Shown here: piece by piece, positions 27,203 through 34,993 of the stretch
Numbering within the stretch: position 1 is the first letter of the stretch
How the letters are laid out: the number at the start of each line of letters is the position of its first letter
Assembly (NCBI GenBank): GCA_016713125.1
Contig: JADJPT010000010.1
Span: 62,001-126,000 of the forward strand
Length of the DNA: 64,000 bases
Direction: 5' to 3'
From: Betaproteobacteria bacterium
GTDB lineage: Bacteria > Pseudomonadota > Gammaproteobacteria > Burkholderiales > SG8-39
The notes under the pieces: generated by a model
What the model was told of the DNA's origin: nothing
Databases searched by the model: none
Seen by the model: the letters and a program-made list of their open reading frames with translations, nothing else
Program-made: the position numbers and the translations under genes

Positions 27203-28632
27203 ATGACCCCCATGGCCCGCGCACAAACCTCGAATGCCTTCAACGCGCAGCAGCGCGAGCCCGCCGACCCGCAGTTGCTGGCGCTGCGCGTGCCGCCGCA
27301 TTCCGTGGAGGCCGAGCAGTCGGTGCTGGGCGGCCTGCTGCTCGACAACCAGGCCTGGGACAAGATCGCCGACATGGTGGCGCCGGGGATTTCTACCGCG
27401 ACGACCACCGGCGCATCTTCCGCCACATCGGCAAACTGATCGAGTCGGGCAAGCCCGCCGACGTGGTCACCGTGCTCGAATCCATCGAGGGCAGCGAGGA
27501 CAAGGACAAGGTCGGCGGTGTCGCCTACCTGGGCTCGCTGGCGCAGAACACGCCCAGCGCGCTCAACATCCGGCGCTACGCCGAACTGGTGCACGAACGC
27601 GCGATGCAGCGCAACCTCGCACAGGTCGCCGCCGATATCGCCGAAACCGCGCTCAACCCTTCCGGCAAGGACGTCGGTCAGATGCTCGACGAGGCCGAGA
27701 CCCGCATCCTCGAGATCAACGAGGCGGGTTCGCGCAGCAAGCGCGGCTTCGAGGAGATCCAGCCGGTGCTCGCGCGGGTCATGGAGCGCATCGACTACCT
27801 CTACCACCGCGACAATCCTTCCGACGTGACCGGTGTGCCGACCGGGTTCGCCGATCTGGACGAGAAGACCGCCGGCCTGCAGCCGGGCGATCTGATCATC
27901 GTCGCGGGGCGTCCGTCGATGGGCAAGACTGCGTTCGCGTTGAACATCGCAGAGCATGTGGCGGTCGACAACGGCCTGCCGGTGGCGGTGTTCAGTATGG
28001 AAATGGGCGGCACGCAGCTGGCCATGCGTATGCTCGGCTCGATTTCCCGCGTGGACCAGCACCGCATGCGGACCGGACGCCTGAACGACGATGAGTGGCA
28101 GAAGCTGTCCAGCGCGATGGGCAAGCTGCACGAGGCACCGATCCATATCGACGAGACTGCGGCGCTCAATTCTCTGGAACTGCGCTCGCGAGCGCGGCGC
28201 CTGCGCCGCACCTGCGGCAAGCTGGGCCTGATCGTGGTCGACTACCTGCAACTGATGTCCTCGTCGGCCGCCGGCGGGGGCGAGAACCGCGCCACCGAGA
28301 TTTCGGAGATTTCACGCGGCCTGAAAGCGCTGGCCAAGGAGCTCGAGTGCCCGGTGATCGCGCTCTCGCAGCTGAACCGTGCGCTGGAGCAGCGGCCGGA
28401 CAAGCGACCCATGATGTCGGACCTGCGGGAATCCGGCGCCATCGAGCAGGACGCGGACGTGATCCTGTTCATCTACCGGGACGAGGTCTATTTCCCCGAG
28501 AAGCAGGAGTCCAAGGGGAGGGCCGAGGTCATCATCGGCAAACAGCGTAACGGCCCGATCGGCAAGGTCGAGCTGGCGTTCCTGGGTCAGTTCACGCGCT
28601 TCGAGAATCTGGCGAATCCCGGCGCGTTCTGA
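27203..28632 (+). CDS. dnaB: Replicative DNA helicase DnaB (apparent frameshift)
   Basis: 476 aa after correction, close to the usual length. The N-terminal domain (PPHSVEAEQSVLGGLLLDN) contacts primase; the RecA-like helicase core has Walker A GRPSMGKTAFALN, Walker B LIVVDYLQLMS and the DLRESGAIEQDADVI motif. The frame breaks near 27386-27390 in GCGCCGGGGATTTC; one more G gives APGDFYRDDHRRIF. As the gene is essential, a sequence error is the best explanation. The start has no Shine-Dalgarno sequence: the terminator of the upstream operon occupies that space. A second ATG at 27212 is also possible. Confidence 0.93.
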
Positions 28633-28727
28633 TCCCCCCCTCAGGCGCCGTTCGGCGCGGGGTGCACTTCTCAAATCCTTCGCGCGGCAGGACAATCGCT
28701 TTCCTGGACCCCTGAACCGGAGCCGCC

Positions 28728-28964
28728 ATGTCAGAGCCGACGATCGCGCAAAAAGCCCCTTATGCGGTGGAACTCGCGCCGGGCGATTACTGGTGGTGCG
28801 CCTGCGGGCTGTCCAAGCGCCAGCCGTTCTGCGACGGCTCGCACAAGGGCGGAGAGTTCGCGCCGGTCAAGTTCACGGTGGAGGAGGCGAAGAAGGTCTG
28901 GCTGTGCGGTTGCAAGCACAGCGGCGGAAAGCCGTTCTGCGACGGCTCGCACGGCAAGCTGTGA
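28728..28964 (+). CDS. Dual CDGSH iron-sulfur domain protein
   Basis: 78 aa with two CDGSH cores: CACGLSKRQPFCDGSH and CGCKHSGGKPFCDGSH. Each has the three-Cys one-His set that binds a labile 2Fe-2S cluster. There is no membrane anchor, unlike mitoNEET. Family members are linked to redox or iron-sulfur handling, but the bacterial role is not established. It is monocistronic: about 95 bases follow dnaB, and a perfect hairpin follows the gene. Confidence 0.92.
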   Translation: MSEPTIAQKAPYAVELAPGDYWWCACGLSKRQPFCDGSHKGGEFAPVKFTVEEAKKVWLCGCKHSGGKPFCDGSHGKL

Positions 28965-29000
28965 GGCGCCGGCCGCTTCCGGACTCGCGCCCCTGAATAT

Positions 29001-29030
29001 GCGAACGGCCGTCTCAAGACGGCCGTTCGC
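29001..29030. terminator. Perfect 30-bp palindrome between convergent genes
   Basis: GCGAACGGCCGTCT and AGACGGCCGTTCGC are perfect inverted repeats around CA. It lies between the plus-strand CDGSH gene and the minus-strand methyltransferase-like gene, the expected place for a bidirectional terminator. It has no long T tract. Confidence 0.6.
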
Positions 29031-29066
29031 GGGCGCCGGCGCTTGGCCGGCCCGATCCTCGGCGAT

Positions 29067-29912
29067 TCAGCGTCGCACGGCGCTCCAGCGCGCTTCCGGG
29101 CCGCCTTCAGAACGCAGCGAGCCCTCCATCGCCGCGCCGTTGACGCGTCCCGAAAAGCTGCGGCGGACGCCGCTCTGGTCGACGAAGGCGAACTCGATCG
29201 CCGCACCGTTCAGGTGCGCGTCGCGCAAGCCACCCTGCAGCGCGCCGAACTGCACCTGGCCCTCGATCTTCTGGAAGCGCTGGTCGATGGACAGGTCGTA
29301 GGACGGCCCACCGGCGATCGACAGCTTCCAGCTGCCTTGCACGTTGGCCGGCACGATCCACAGGTAGGCGCGGCGGCCGTCCATGCTGGAGGTTTCGTCG
29401 GGCTGCCAGTCATCCATGTTGAACGAGTGCGAAACCAGGCGGGTGCCCGGGCGCATGGTGAGCAGGGTCGGCCGCAGCTTGAGGTTGAGGGCCGGCAACA
29501 GGTACATGGTGACCACCGTGGCCGACTTGAAGTCGGTGGCGAAGATGTCGCCCTGCTGGATCCGCGTCTTGTCGGACACGCCGGCCTTCTCGGCGTTGGC
29601 CTGGGCATGTTTGGCCATGTCCGGGTTGTATTCGATACCCAGACTCCTGGCACCGAATTTCTTCGCCGCCATGATGGCGATCTTGCCGTCCCCGGCGCCG
29701 AGGTCGACCACGTAGTCGCTGGGCTTGACCTGAGCCATGACCAGCATGCGTTCGACGATGTCGTCGGGCGTCGGCACCCAGATCACGTCCTTGCCCTGCT
29801 GGCCGACCTGCGGCTGGTATTCCTTGTTGGTCTGGGCGCCGACCGTGAACGACACGGTGGCGAAGCTTACGACGAGCAATGCGGCGAGACTGCGCGGAAG
29901 CAGGCGGTGCAT
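29067..29912 (-). CDS. Exported SAM-methyltransferase-fold protein
   Basis: 281 aa. A clear signal peptide (basic MHRLLPRS, hydrophobic core, cleavage after VGA) is followed by a class I methyltransferase core: VVDLGAGDGKIAIMAAKK (motif I), GIEYNPDMA (acidic residue after strand 2) and QQGDIFATDF. The last 90 residues form a separate beta-rich domain with no name I recognise. Because SAM is cytoplasmic, an exported copy is puzzling; it may be a non-enzymatic use of the fold. The start at 29912 follows AGAGGA. Confidence 0.8.
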   Translation of the reverse strand: MHRLLPRSLAALLVVSFATVSFTVGAQTNKEYQPQVGQQGKDVIWVPTPDDIVERMLVMAQVKPSDYVVDLGAGDGKIAIMAAKKFGARSLGIEYNPDMAKHAQANAEKAGVSDKTRIQQGDIFATDFKSATVVTMYLLPALNLKLRPTLLTMRPGTRLVSHSFNMDDWQPDETSSMDGRRAYLWIVPANVQGSWKLSIAGGPSYDLSIDQRFQKIEGQVQFGALQGGLRDAHLNGAAIEFAFVDQSGVRRSFSGRVNGAAMEGSLRSEGGPEARWSAVRR

Positions 29913-29963
29913 GATGGTCCTCTGAGCGGGATTGGGGTTTGGGGGGAGGGGGGCGAAGATTAG

Positions 29964-30001
29964 CAAAAAAAGGCCCGCCCCAGCCAACAGCCGGGCGGGC
30001 C
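29964..30001 (-). terminator. Rho-independent terminator of the phoH2 gene
   Basis: On the minus strand GGCCCGCC pairs with GGCGGGCC across a GC-rich loop and is followed by seven T (seven A at 29965-29971 on the plus strand). It lies 22 bases after the stop of the PhoH-family gene. Confidence 0.85.
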
Positions 30002-30022
30002 GTGCTATTCCGCTGCCTGCGG

Positions 30023-31552
30023 CTAGAGGACTTCCGCCGCGTGGTCGGCCAGTCGCGAACGTTCGCCGCGCGCCAGCGTGACGTGCCCGGAGTGGTTCCA
30101 TCCCCGGAATCTGTCGACCACATAGGTCAGTCCGGACGAGCCTTCCGTCAGGTAAGGGGTGTCTATCTGCGCGATGTTGCCCAGGCACACCACCTTGGTG
30201 CCCGGCCCGGCGCGCGTGACCAGGGTCTTCATCTGCTTGGGCGTCAGGTTCTGCGCCTCGTCGATGATCAGGAACTTGTTGATGAAGGTGCGCCCGCGCA
30301 TGAAATTGAGCGACTTGATCTTGATCCTGGAGCGCACCAGGTCGCGCGTCGCGGCGCGCCCCCATTCTCCGCCGCCGCCCGACTCGTCGGTGGCATTCAG
30401 CACGTCGAGGTTGTCCTCGAAGGCGCCCATCCACGGCGTCATCTTCTCTTCCTCGGTGCCGGGCAGGAAGCCGATATCCTCGCCGATCGGCACTGTGACC
30501 CGCGTGACGATGATTTCGGTGTAGCGCTTCTCGTCCAGCACCTGGGTGAGCCCGGCGGCCAGCGCCAGCAGGGTCTTGCCGGTCCCTGCCTGGCCGAGCA
30601 GGGTGACGAAGTCGACGGCGGGATTCATCAGCAGGTTCAGGGCGAAGTTCTGCTCGCGGTTGCGTGCCGTGATGCCCCAGACCGAATGGCGCGGATGGGC
30701 GAAGTCGCGTGCGGTTTCCAGCACGGCGACTCGGCCGCTGCGCTCCGTGACCGTGGCGTACAGCGGGCGCTCGCCGGTGGACTCGTCGTAGACGAACTGG
30801 TTGACGAACATCTGCGGCACCAGCGGCCCGCGCACACGGTAATAGGTGTGGCCGTCCTTCTTCCAGGACTCCATGTCCTTGCCGTGCGTGTCCCAGAAGT
30901 CCGGGGCGAGCTTCATGACCCCCGTGTACAGCAGGTCGCTGTCTTCCAGCGCCTTGTCGTTGAAGTAGTCTTCCGCCGCGAGGCCCAGCGCACGCGCCTT
31001 GATGCGCATGTTGATGTCTTTCGACACCAGGGTGACGTGACGCTGCGGCGAGAGCTTCTGCAGGTGGCGCACCACCGAAAGGATCTGGTTGTCGGTCTTG
31101 CCGGCAGGCAGGGTGGCCGGCAGGTTGTGGCTGATCGCTTCCGTCTGCAGGAACAGGCGACCGGTCGGTGCTTCGCCGGCCTTGGCGGTCAGCGCAATGC
31201 CCTGGCTGATGTCGCCGGTGACCGTCGAGACGATCTCGTCGAGGAAGCGGCTGGCCTGGCGCGCGTTGCGCGAGACGTCGGACAGGCCTTTCTTGTGGCC
31301 GTCGAGTTCCTCGAGGGTGCCGATCGGCAGGTAGATGTCGTGCTCTTCGAAGCGGAACAGGCTGGTCGGGTCGTGCATCAGCACGTTGGTGTCCAGCACG
31401 AACAGTTTCGTGACGCGTTTCCTGGACGGGGATTTCGAGCGTTTCGCCACGGTGGCGGGGGAGGGAGGGGGCACTGTAGCTTCGGGAGATTTGCCTATTT
31501 CGCTGCGGACGTCGTCTGCGCTGCCGACTGAACGGTCATAGGGCTTTAACAA
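30023..31552 (-). CDS. PIN domain plus PhoH ATPase (PhoH2-type) protein
   Basis: 509 aa. The N-terminal PIN nuclease domain begins KLFVLDTNVLMHDP, with further acidic residues at ELDGHKKGL. The C-terminal PhoH ATPase has Walker A GQAGTGKTLLALAAG and Walker B FLIIDEAQNLTPKQM. This arrangement is known as PhoH2, an RNA helicase/RNase in studied mycobacterial relatives. The N-terminal 45 residues are Ser/Pro/Lys-rich and probably disordered. The start overlaps the 3' end of the upstream prxQ gene by 17 bases, so the two may be coupled. Confidence 0.9.
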   Translation of the reverse strand: MLKPYDRSVGSADDVRSEIGKSPEATVPPPSPATVAKRSKSPSRKRVTKLFVLDTNVLMHDPTSLFRFEEHDIYLPIGTLEELDGHKKGLSDVSRNARQASRFLDEIVSTVTGDISQGIALTAKAGEAPTGRLFLQTEAISHNLPATLPAGKTDNQILSVVRHLQKLSPQRHVTLVSKDINMRIKARALGLAAEDYFNDKALEDSDLLYTGVMKLAPDFWDTHGKDMESWKKDGHTYYRVRGPLVPQMFVNQFVYDESTGERPLYATVTERSGRVAVLETARDFAHPRHSVWGITARNREQNFALNLLMNPAVDFVTLLGQAGTGKTLLALAAGLTQVLDEKRYTEIIVTRVTVPIGEDIGFLPGTEEEKMTPWMGAFEDNLDVLNATDESGGGGEWGRAATRDLVRSRIKIKSLNFMRGRTFINKFLIIDEAQNLTPKQMKTLVTRAGPGTKVVCLGNIAQIDTPYLTEGSSGLTYVVDRFRGWNHSGHVTLARGERSRLADHAAEVL

Positions 31553-31991
31553 AGCTCAGTACCTCCTCAACGTGGCCGGGAACCTTCACACCGCGCCATT
31601 CGCGCACGAGCACGCCCTTGTCGTCAACGACGAACGTGCTGCGCTCGATGCCGCGGACCTTCTTTCCGTACATGTTCTTGAGTTTCATGACGCCGAACTG
31701 CGTGCACACGGCTTCTTCCGCGTCGGACAGCAGTTCGAAGGGAAATCCCAGTTTGGCCTTGAAGTTCTCGTGCGAGCGCACGGAGTCGCGCGAGATGCCG
31801 ATGATCTCGCAGCCGGCCTTGCGGAAATCCTTGTGGGAATCGCGGAACTGGGCACCCTCGGTGGTACAGCCCGGGGTGTTGTCCTTTGGGTAGAAGTACA
31901 GCACCAGGATACTGCCGCGGTGCTCGGAGAGCTGGAACGTGCCGTCGCCGGTGGACGGGAGGGAGAAGTCCGGAACGGGTTTGCCTAGCAT
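31536..31991 (-). CDS. Thiol peroxidase, PrxQ/Bcp family
   Basis: 151 aa peroxiredoxin that reduces hydroperoxides using thiols. The peroxidatic Cys42 is in YPKDNTPGCTTEG. The E. coli Bcp resolving Cys five residues later is Ala47 here, so a different Cys (C61 or, more likely, C96 in AEEAVCTQFG) must resolve it, or it is a 1-Cys enzyme. I use MLGKPVPDF at 31991 as start because it matches the family; an ATG at 32066 would add 25 non-conserved residues. About 235 bases upstream are non-coding. Confidence 0.9.
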   Translation of the reverse strand: MLGKPVPDFSLPSTGDGTFQLSEHRGSILVLYFYPKDNTPGCTTEGAQFRDSHKDFRKAGCEIIGISRDSVRSHENFKAKLGFPFELLSDAEEAVCTQFGVMKLKNMYGKKVRGIERSTFVVDDKGVLVREWRGVKVPGHVEEVLSFVKAL

Positions 31992-32227
31992 GCGGCGGCG
32001 CGTTGCCTTTTCTCGAGAGCCGTCTTGGAAGAACGCTGCGACGAGTTCATTGAACACAATTTCCATTGCGCCTGCAAGCGCGCCGCAGGGAAATTTTCCG
32101 ACTCTCGCGCAGGATCATGAAATTAAACGCAATTCGGCCGTGTACTTGCGGATGGGCGTCACGGCCATCTGGCGCGGTTCGAAGCATGGAAACAGACGGC
32201 TGATGCCGCAGCCCACCGCACGCGCAC

Positions 32228-32971
32228 TCAGTGATCCTGCAGCAAGCGGCCCCAGCCGGAAACCTTGTCGGCGATGCCGTTGTCGCGCAGGGCCATCCAG
32301 TAGATGGCCGTATTGATGGCGATGAAAGGCTTGCCGCGTTCGGCCTCCAGTTGCGCGGCCACCGCCGCAAAGGCCAGGTTGGTGCCGACCTGCACCACCG
32401 CGTCGACGTCGTCGCCGTCGAGCGCCTCTGCGGCCGCGCGCAGGGTCTGCGCGGATTCGTGCGCGATCAGCACCGGCGAGGCGCACTTGAGGCCTTTGAT
32501 GCGCTTCACGTCATAGCCCGATTCCCGGAAGAACAGGCCGACGTTCTGGTCGCCGACCGGGAAATAGGGGGTCAGCACGGCGATGCGCTTCACGCCCAGG
32601 GCCTTGAACGCCGCGTCGCAGGCGCCGGCGCCGCCGGTGACGCCCAGGCCGGTGTGCGTCTGCAGTTCGGCCGTCAGGCGCTCGCTGGCGGCGCGCCCGC
32701 CCCAGAAGGTCTCCACCGAAATGCCGAGCACGATGTGGTCCGGCTCGCAACTCATCGCACTGTCCACCGCATCAAGTTGTGCGCCGGCGATGTTGTCGAC
32801 CAGCTTGCGGAAATCGTCGTCGTTCTTCAGCGGGTCATTGGGAATCTTGATGCGACTGGTGTGGTTGGTGACGCCCGGCGGGCGCATGCCGTCGAACTCG
32901 GGCTGCACGCTGGTGTTGGTGGAGGGGATCAGGACCGCGAACTTCCTGCGCCAGCCGAGAGAATCTGTCAT
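32228..32971 (-). CDS. Maleate isomerase/arylmalonate decarboxylase-like protein lacking both catalytic cysteines
   Basis: 247 aa of the Asp/Glu racemase superfamily, closest in pattern to maleate cis-trans isomerase. Landmarks are LIPSTNTSVQPEFDGM, TPYFPVGDQNVG and GKPFIAINTAIYWMALRDNG. By my alignment, the first catalytic Cys position is Ser85 (VLGISVETFWGG) and the second is Thr197 (VVQVGTNLAFAA). The reaction is therefore uncertain. The start at 32971 follows AGGAAAAAAGAAA; upstream codons are not conserved. It is the last gene of a probable minus-strand run with the small transporter 11 bases upstream. Confidence 0.8.
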   Translation of the reverse strand: MTDSLGWRRKFAVLIPSTNTSVQPEFDGMRPPGVTNHTSRIKIPNDPLKNDDDFRKLVDNIAGAQLDAVDSAMSCEPDHIVLGISVETFWGGRAASERLTAELQTHTGLGVTGGAGACDAAFKALGVKRIAVLTPYFPVGDQNVGLFFRESGYDVKRIKGLKCASPVLIAHESAQTLRAAAEALDGDDVDAVVQVGTNLAFAAVAAQLEAERGKPFIAINTAIYWMALRDNGIADKVSGWGRLLQDH

Positions 32972-32982
32972 TTTCTTTTTTC

Positions 32983-33354
32983 CTAGGAACGGGCGACGAT
33001 GAAGACGCCCACGATGATGATGGCAATTCCGATAAGGCGCTGCACGCTGAAGGCTTCTCCCAGCAGCCACCAGGCGAGCACGGCGTTCAGCGCGAAGCCG
33101 ATCGACAGCATGGGGTAGGCGACACTGACTTCCACCCGCGACAGGGCCATGATCCAGATCACCAGGCTGACGCCGTAGCAGCCGACGCCGGCGAGGATGC
33201 GCGGCTCCATGGCCACGCGCAGGGCCACCGGCAGGGCGTTGTCCAGCGTGAAGGCAAAGTGCCCGATCGCGTTGGTGCCGGCCTTGAGCAGCAACTGGGC
33301 GGCACTGCCCAGGGCAATGGCGGCGAGGAGCAGGGCGGCGCTGATCGGGGTCAT
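32983..33354 (-). CDS. Small four-helix EamA/SMR-type transporter subunit
   Basis: 123 aa with four predicted transmembrane helices (about 5-25, 45-63, 68-90, 98-120). YPMLSIGFALNAVLAWWLLGE is typical of EamA and small multidrug resistance-like proteins, and the size matches ArnE-type half transporters that dimerise. The substrate is unknown. It lies 7 bases from the Mth938-family gene, and the maleate-isomerase-like gene follows. Confidence 0.78.
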   Translation of the reverse strand: MTPISAALLLAAIALGSAAQLLLKAGTNAIGHFAFTLDNALPVALRVAMEPRILAGVGCYGVSLVIWIMALSRVEVSVAYPMLSIGFALNAVLAWWLLGEAFSVQRLIGIAIIIVGVFIVARS

Positions 33355-33361
33355 CGCGGGC

Positions 33362-33730
33362 TCACGAGAACAGCAGCGCCGCGCCGACCTTGCGTTGCTC
33401 GGCCATCAGGATGTTGTAGGTTCGGCAGGCCGCCTGCAGGTCCATGACTTCGACTCCGACGCGGGCCGCAGTGAGCGCACGGGTGAGGCGCGGGTGGGGA
33501 AAGCGCAGTCGCGGGCCGGTGCCGAGCAGCAGGACCTCCAGCTCCAGCGGCAGCAGCTCGGCGAAGTCCTCCTCGACGAGCGCATCGAAGCTCTGCGCGC
33601 GCCAGGCCAGGATGCGCTCGGGGAGCACCACCAGGCTGGCCGTGTGGCGCACCTCGTTGACCATCACGTGGTCGGCGCCGTAGGCAGTGAACGCATTCAG
33701 GCCGGAAGGCCCGGAAGCGTGCAGTTTCAA
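33362..33730 (-). CDS. Mth938-domain (DUF498/NDUFAF3-like) protein
   Basis: 122 aa. The opening MKLHASGPSGLNAFTAYGADHV and LELEVLLLGTGPRLRFPHP are typical of this family, whose eukaryotic member helps assemble respiratory complex I. The bacterial role is not established. The start codon is TTG (33728-33730), chosen because the conserved N-terminus begins exactly there. The gene is divergent from alaC with about 78 bases between them. Confidence 0.85.
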   Translation of the reverse strand: MKLHASGPSGLNAFTAYGADHVMVNEVRHTASLVVLPERILAWRAQSFDALVEEDFAELLPLELEVLLLGTGPRLRFPHPRLTRALTAARVGVEVMDLQAACRTYNILMAEQRKVGAALLFS

Positions 33731-33808
33731 GTGTAGAATTCCATCTTTTATCAGCGTCTTAAGGGTCAGCCTTGCGGTTCACCCTGCAGCGCACAAGAGC
33801 AGCGAGCC

Positions 33809-34993
33809 ATGCACGAGTTTAGCCGAATCAAACGCCTCCCGCCCTACGTGTTCAACATCACCGCCGAACTGAAGATGGCGGCACGGCGGCGCGGCGAAGA
33901 CATCATCGATCTGTCCATGGGCAATCCGGACGGGCCCACGCCGCCGCACATCGTCGAAAAACTGGTCGAGGCCGCGCAGCGCCAGGACACGCACGGCTAC
34001 TCGGTTTCCAAGGGCATTCCGCGCCTGCGCAAGGCGATCTGCGACTGGTATCAGCGCCGCTACGGCGTCGAGTTCGATCCCGACAGCGAGGCCATCGTCA
34101 CCATCGGCTCCAAGGAGGGCCTCGCGCACCTGATGCTCGCCACGCTCGAGCGCGGCGACACGGTGCTGGTGCCCAATCCGTCCTATCCGATACACATCTA
34201 CGGGGCGATCATCGCCGGGGCCGACATCCGTTCGGTGCGCATGACGCCGGGGGTGGATTTCTTCGCCGAGGCCGAGCGCGCGATCCGCGAGCTGATCCCC
34301 AAGCCCAAGATGCTGATCATCGGCTTTCCGTCGAACCCGACCGCACAGTGCGTGGACCTCGAGTTCTTCGAGAAGGTGGTGGCGCTGGCCAAGGCGCACG
34401 ACATCCTGGTGGTGCATGACCTGGCGTACGCCGACATCGTGTTCGACGATTACAAGGCGCCTTCGATCATGCAGGTGCCGGGCGCGCGCGACGTGGCCGT
34501 CGAGTTCTTCACCATGTCGAAGAGCTACAACATGGCCGGATGGCGCGTGGGCTTCATGGTCGGCAACAAGGATCTGGTCAACGCGCTGGCGCGCATCAAG
34601 AGCTATCACGATTACGGCACCTTCGCGCCGATCCAGGTCGCCTCGATCATCGCGCTCGACGGTCCGCAGCAGTGTGTGGAGGAAATCCGCCTCAAGTACC
34701 AGAAACGCCGCGACGTGATGGTCAACGGCCTGCATGAAGCGGGCTGGATGGTCGACAACCCCAGGGCCTCGATGTACGTCTGGGCGAAGATTCCCGAGCC
34801 CTATGCCAAGCTGGGTTCGCTGGAGTTCGCCAAGAAGCTGCTGAACGAGGCGAAGATCGCGGTGTCGCCCGGCATCGGCTTCGGCGACTATGGCGACGAC
34901 TACGTGCGCATCGCGCTGATCGAGAACGAGCACCGGCTGCGGCAGGCGATCCGTGGCGTGAAGGACATGTTCAGAAAGGACGGCGTGGCATGA
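33809..34993 (+). CDS. alaC: Alanine transaminase (AlaC type)
   Basis: 394 aa class I/II PLP aminotransferase. PLP lysine in TMSKSYNMAGWRVGFMVG; other family marks are LSMGNPDGPTPPHIVEKL, IGFPSNPTAQCVD and VSPGIGFGDYGDDYVRIAL. It converts pyruvate and glutamate to alanine and oxoglutarate. The gene overlaps hom by ATGA, and the order alaC-hom-thrC is common in betaproteobacteria, linking alanine and threonine synthesis in one transcript. Confidence 0.93.
   Translation: MHEFSRIKRLPPYVFNITAELKMAARRRGEDIIDLSMGNPDGPTPPHIVEKLVEAAQRQDTHGYSVSKGIPRLRKAICDWYQRRYGVEFDPDSEAIVTIGSKEGLAHLMLATLERGDTVLVPNPSYPIHIYGAIIAGADIRSVRMTPGVDFFAEAERAIRELIPKPKMLIIGFPSNPTAQCVDLEFFEKVVALAKAHDILVVHDLAYADIVFDDYKAPSIMQVPGARDVAVEFFTMSKSYNMAGWRVGFMVGNKDLVNALARIKSYHDYGTFAPIQVASIIALDGPQQCVEEIRLKYQKRRDVMVNGLHEAGWMVDNPRASMYVWAKIPEPYAKLGSLEFAKKLLNEAKIAVSPGIGFGDYGDDYVRIALIENEHRLRQAIRGVKDMFRKDGVA

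Noticed and set aside
27203..28632. dnaB as a pseudogene
   Set aside because: DnaB is essential, and one G restores APGDFYRDDHRR and the normal 476-aa length. A sequence error is far more likely.
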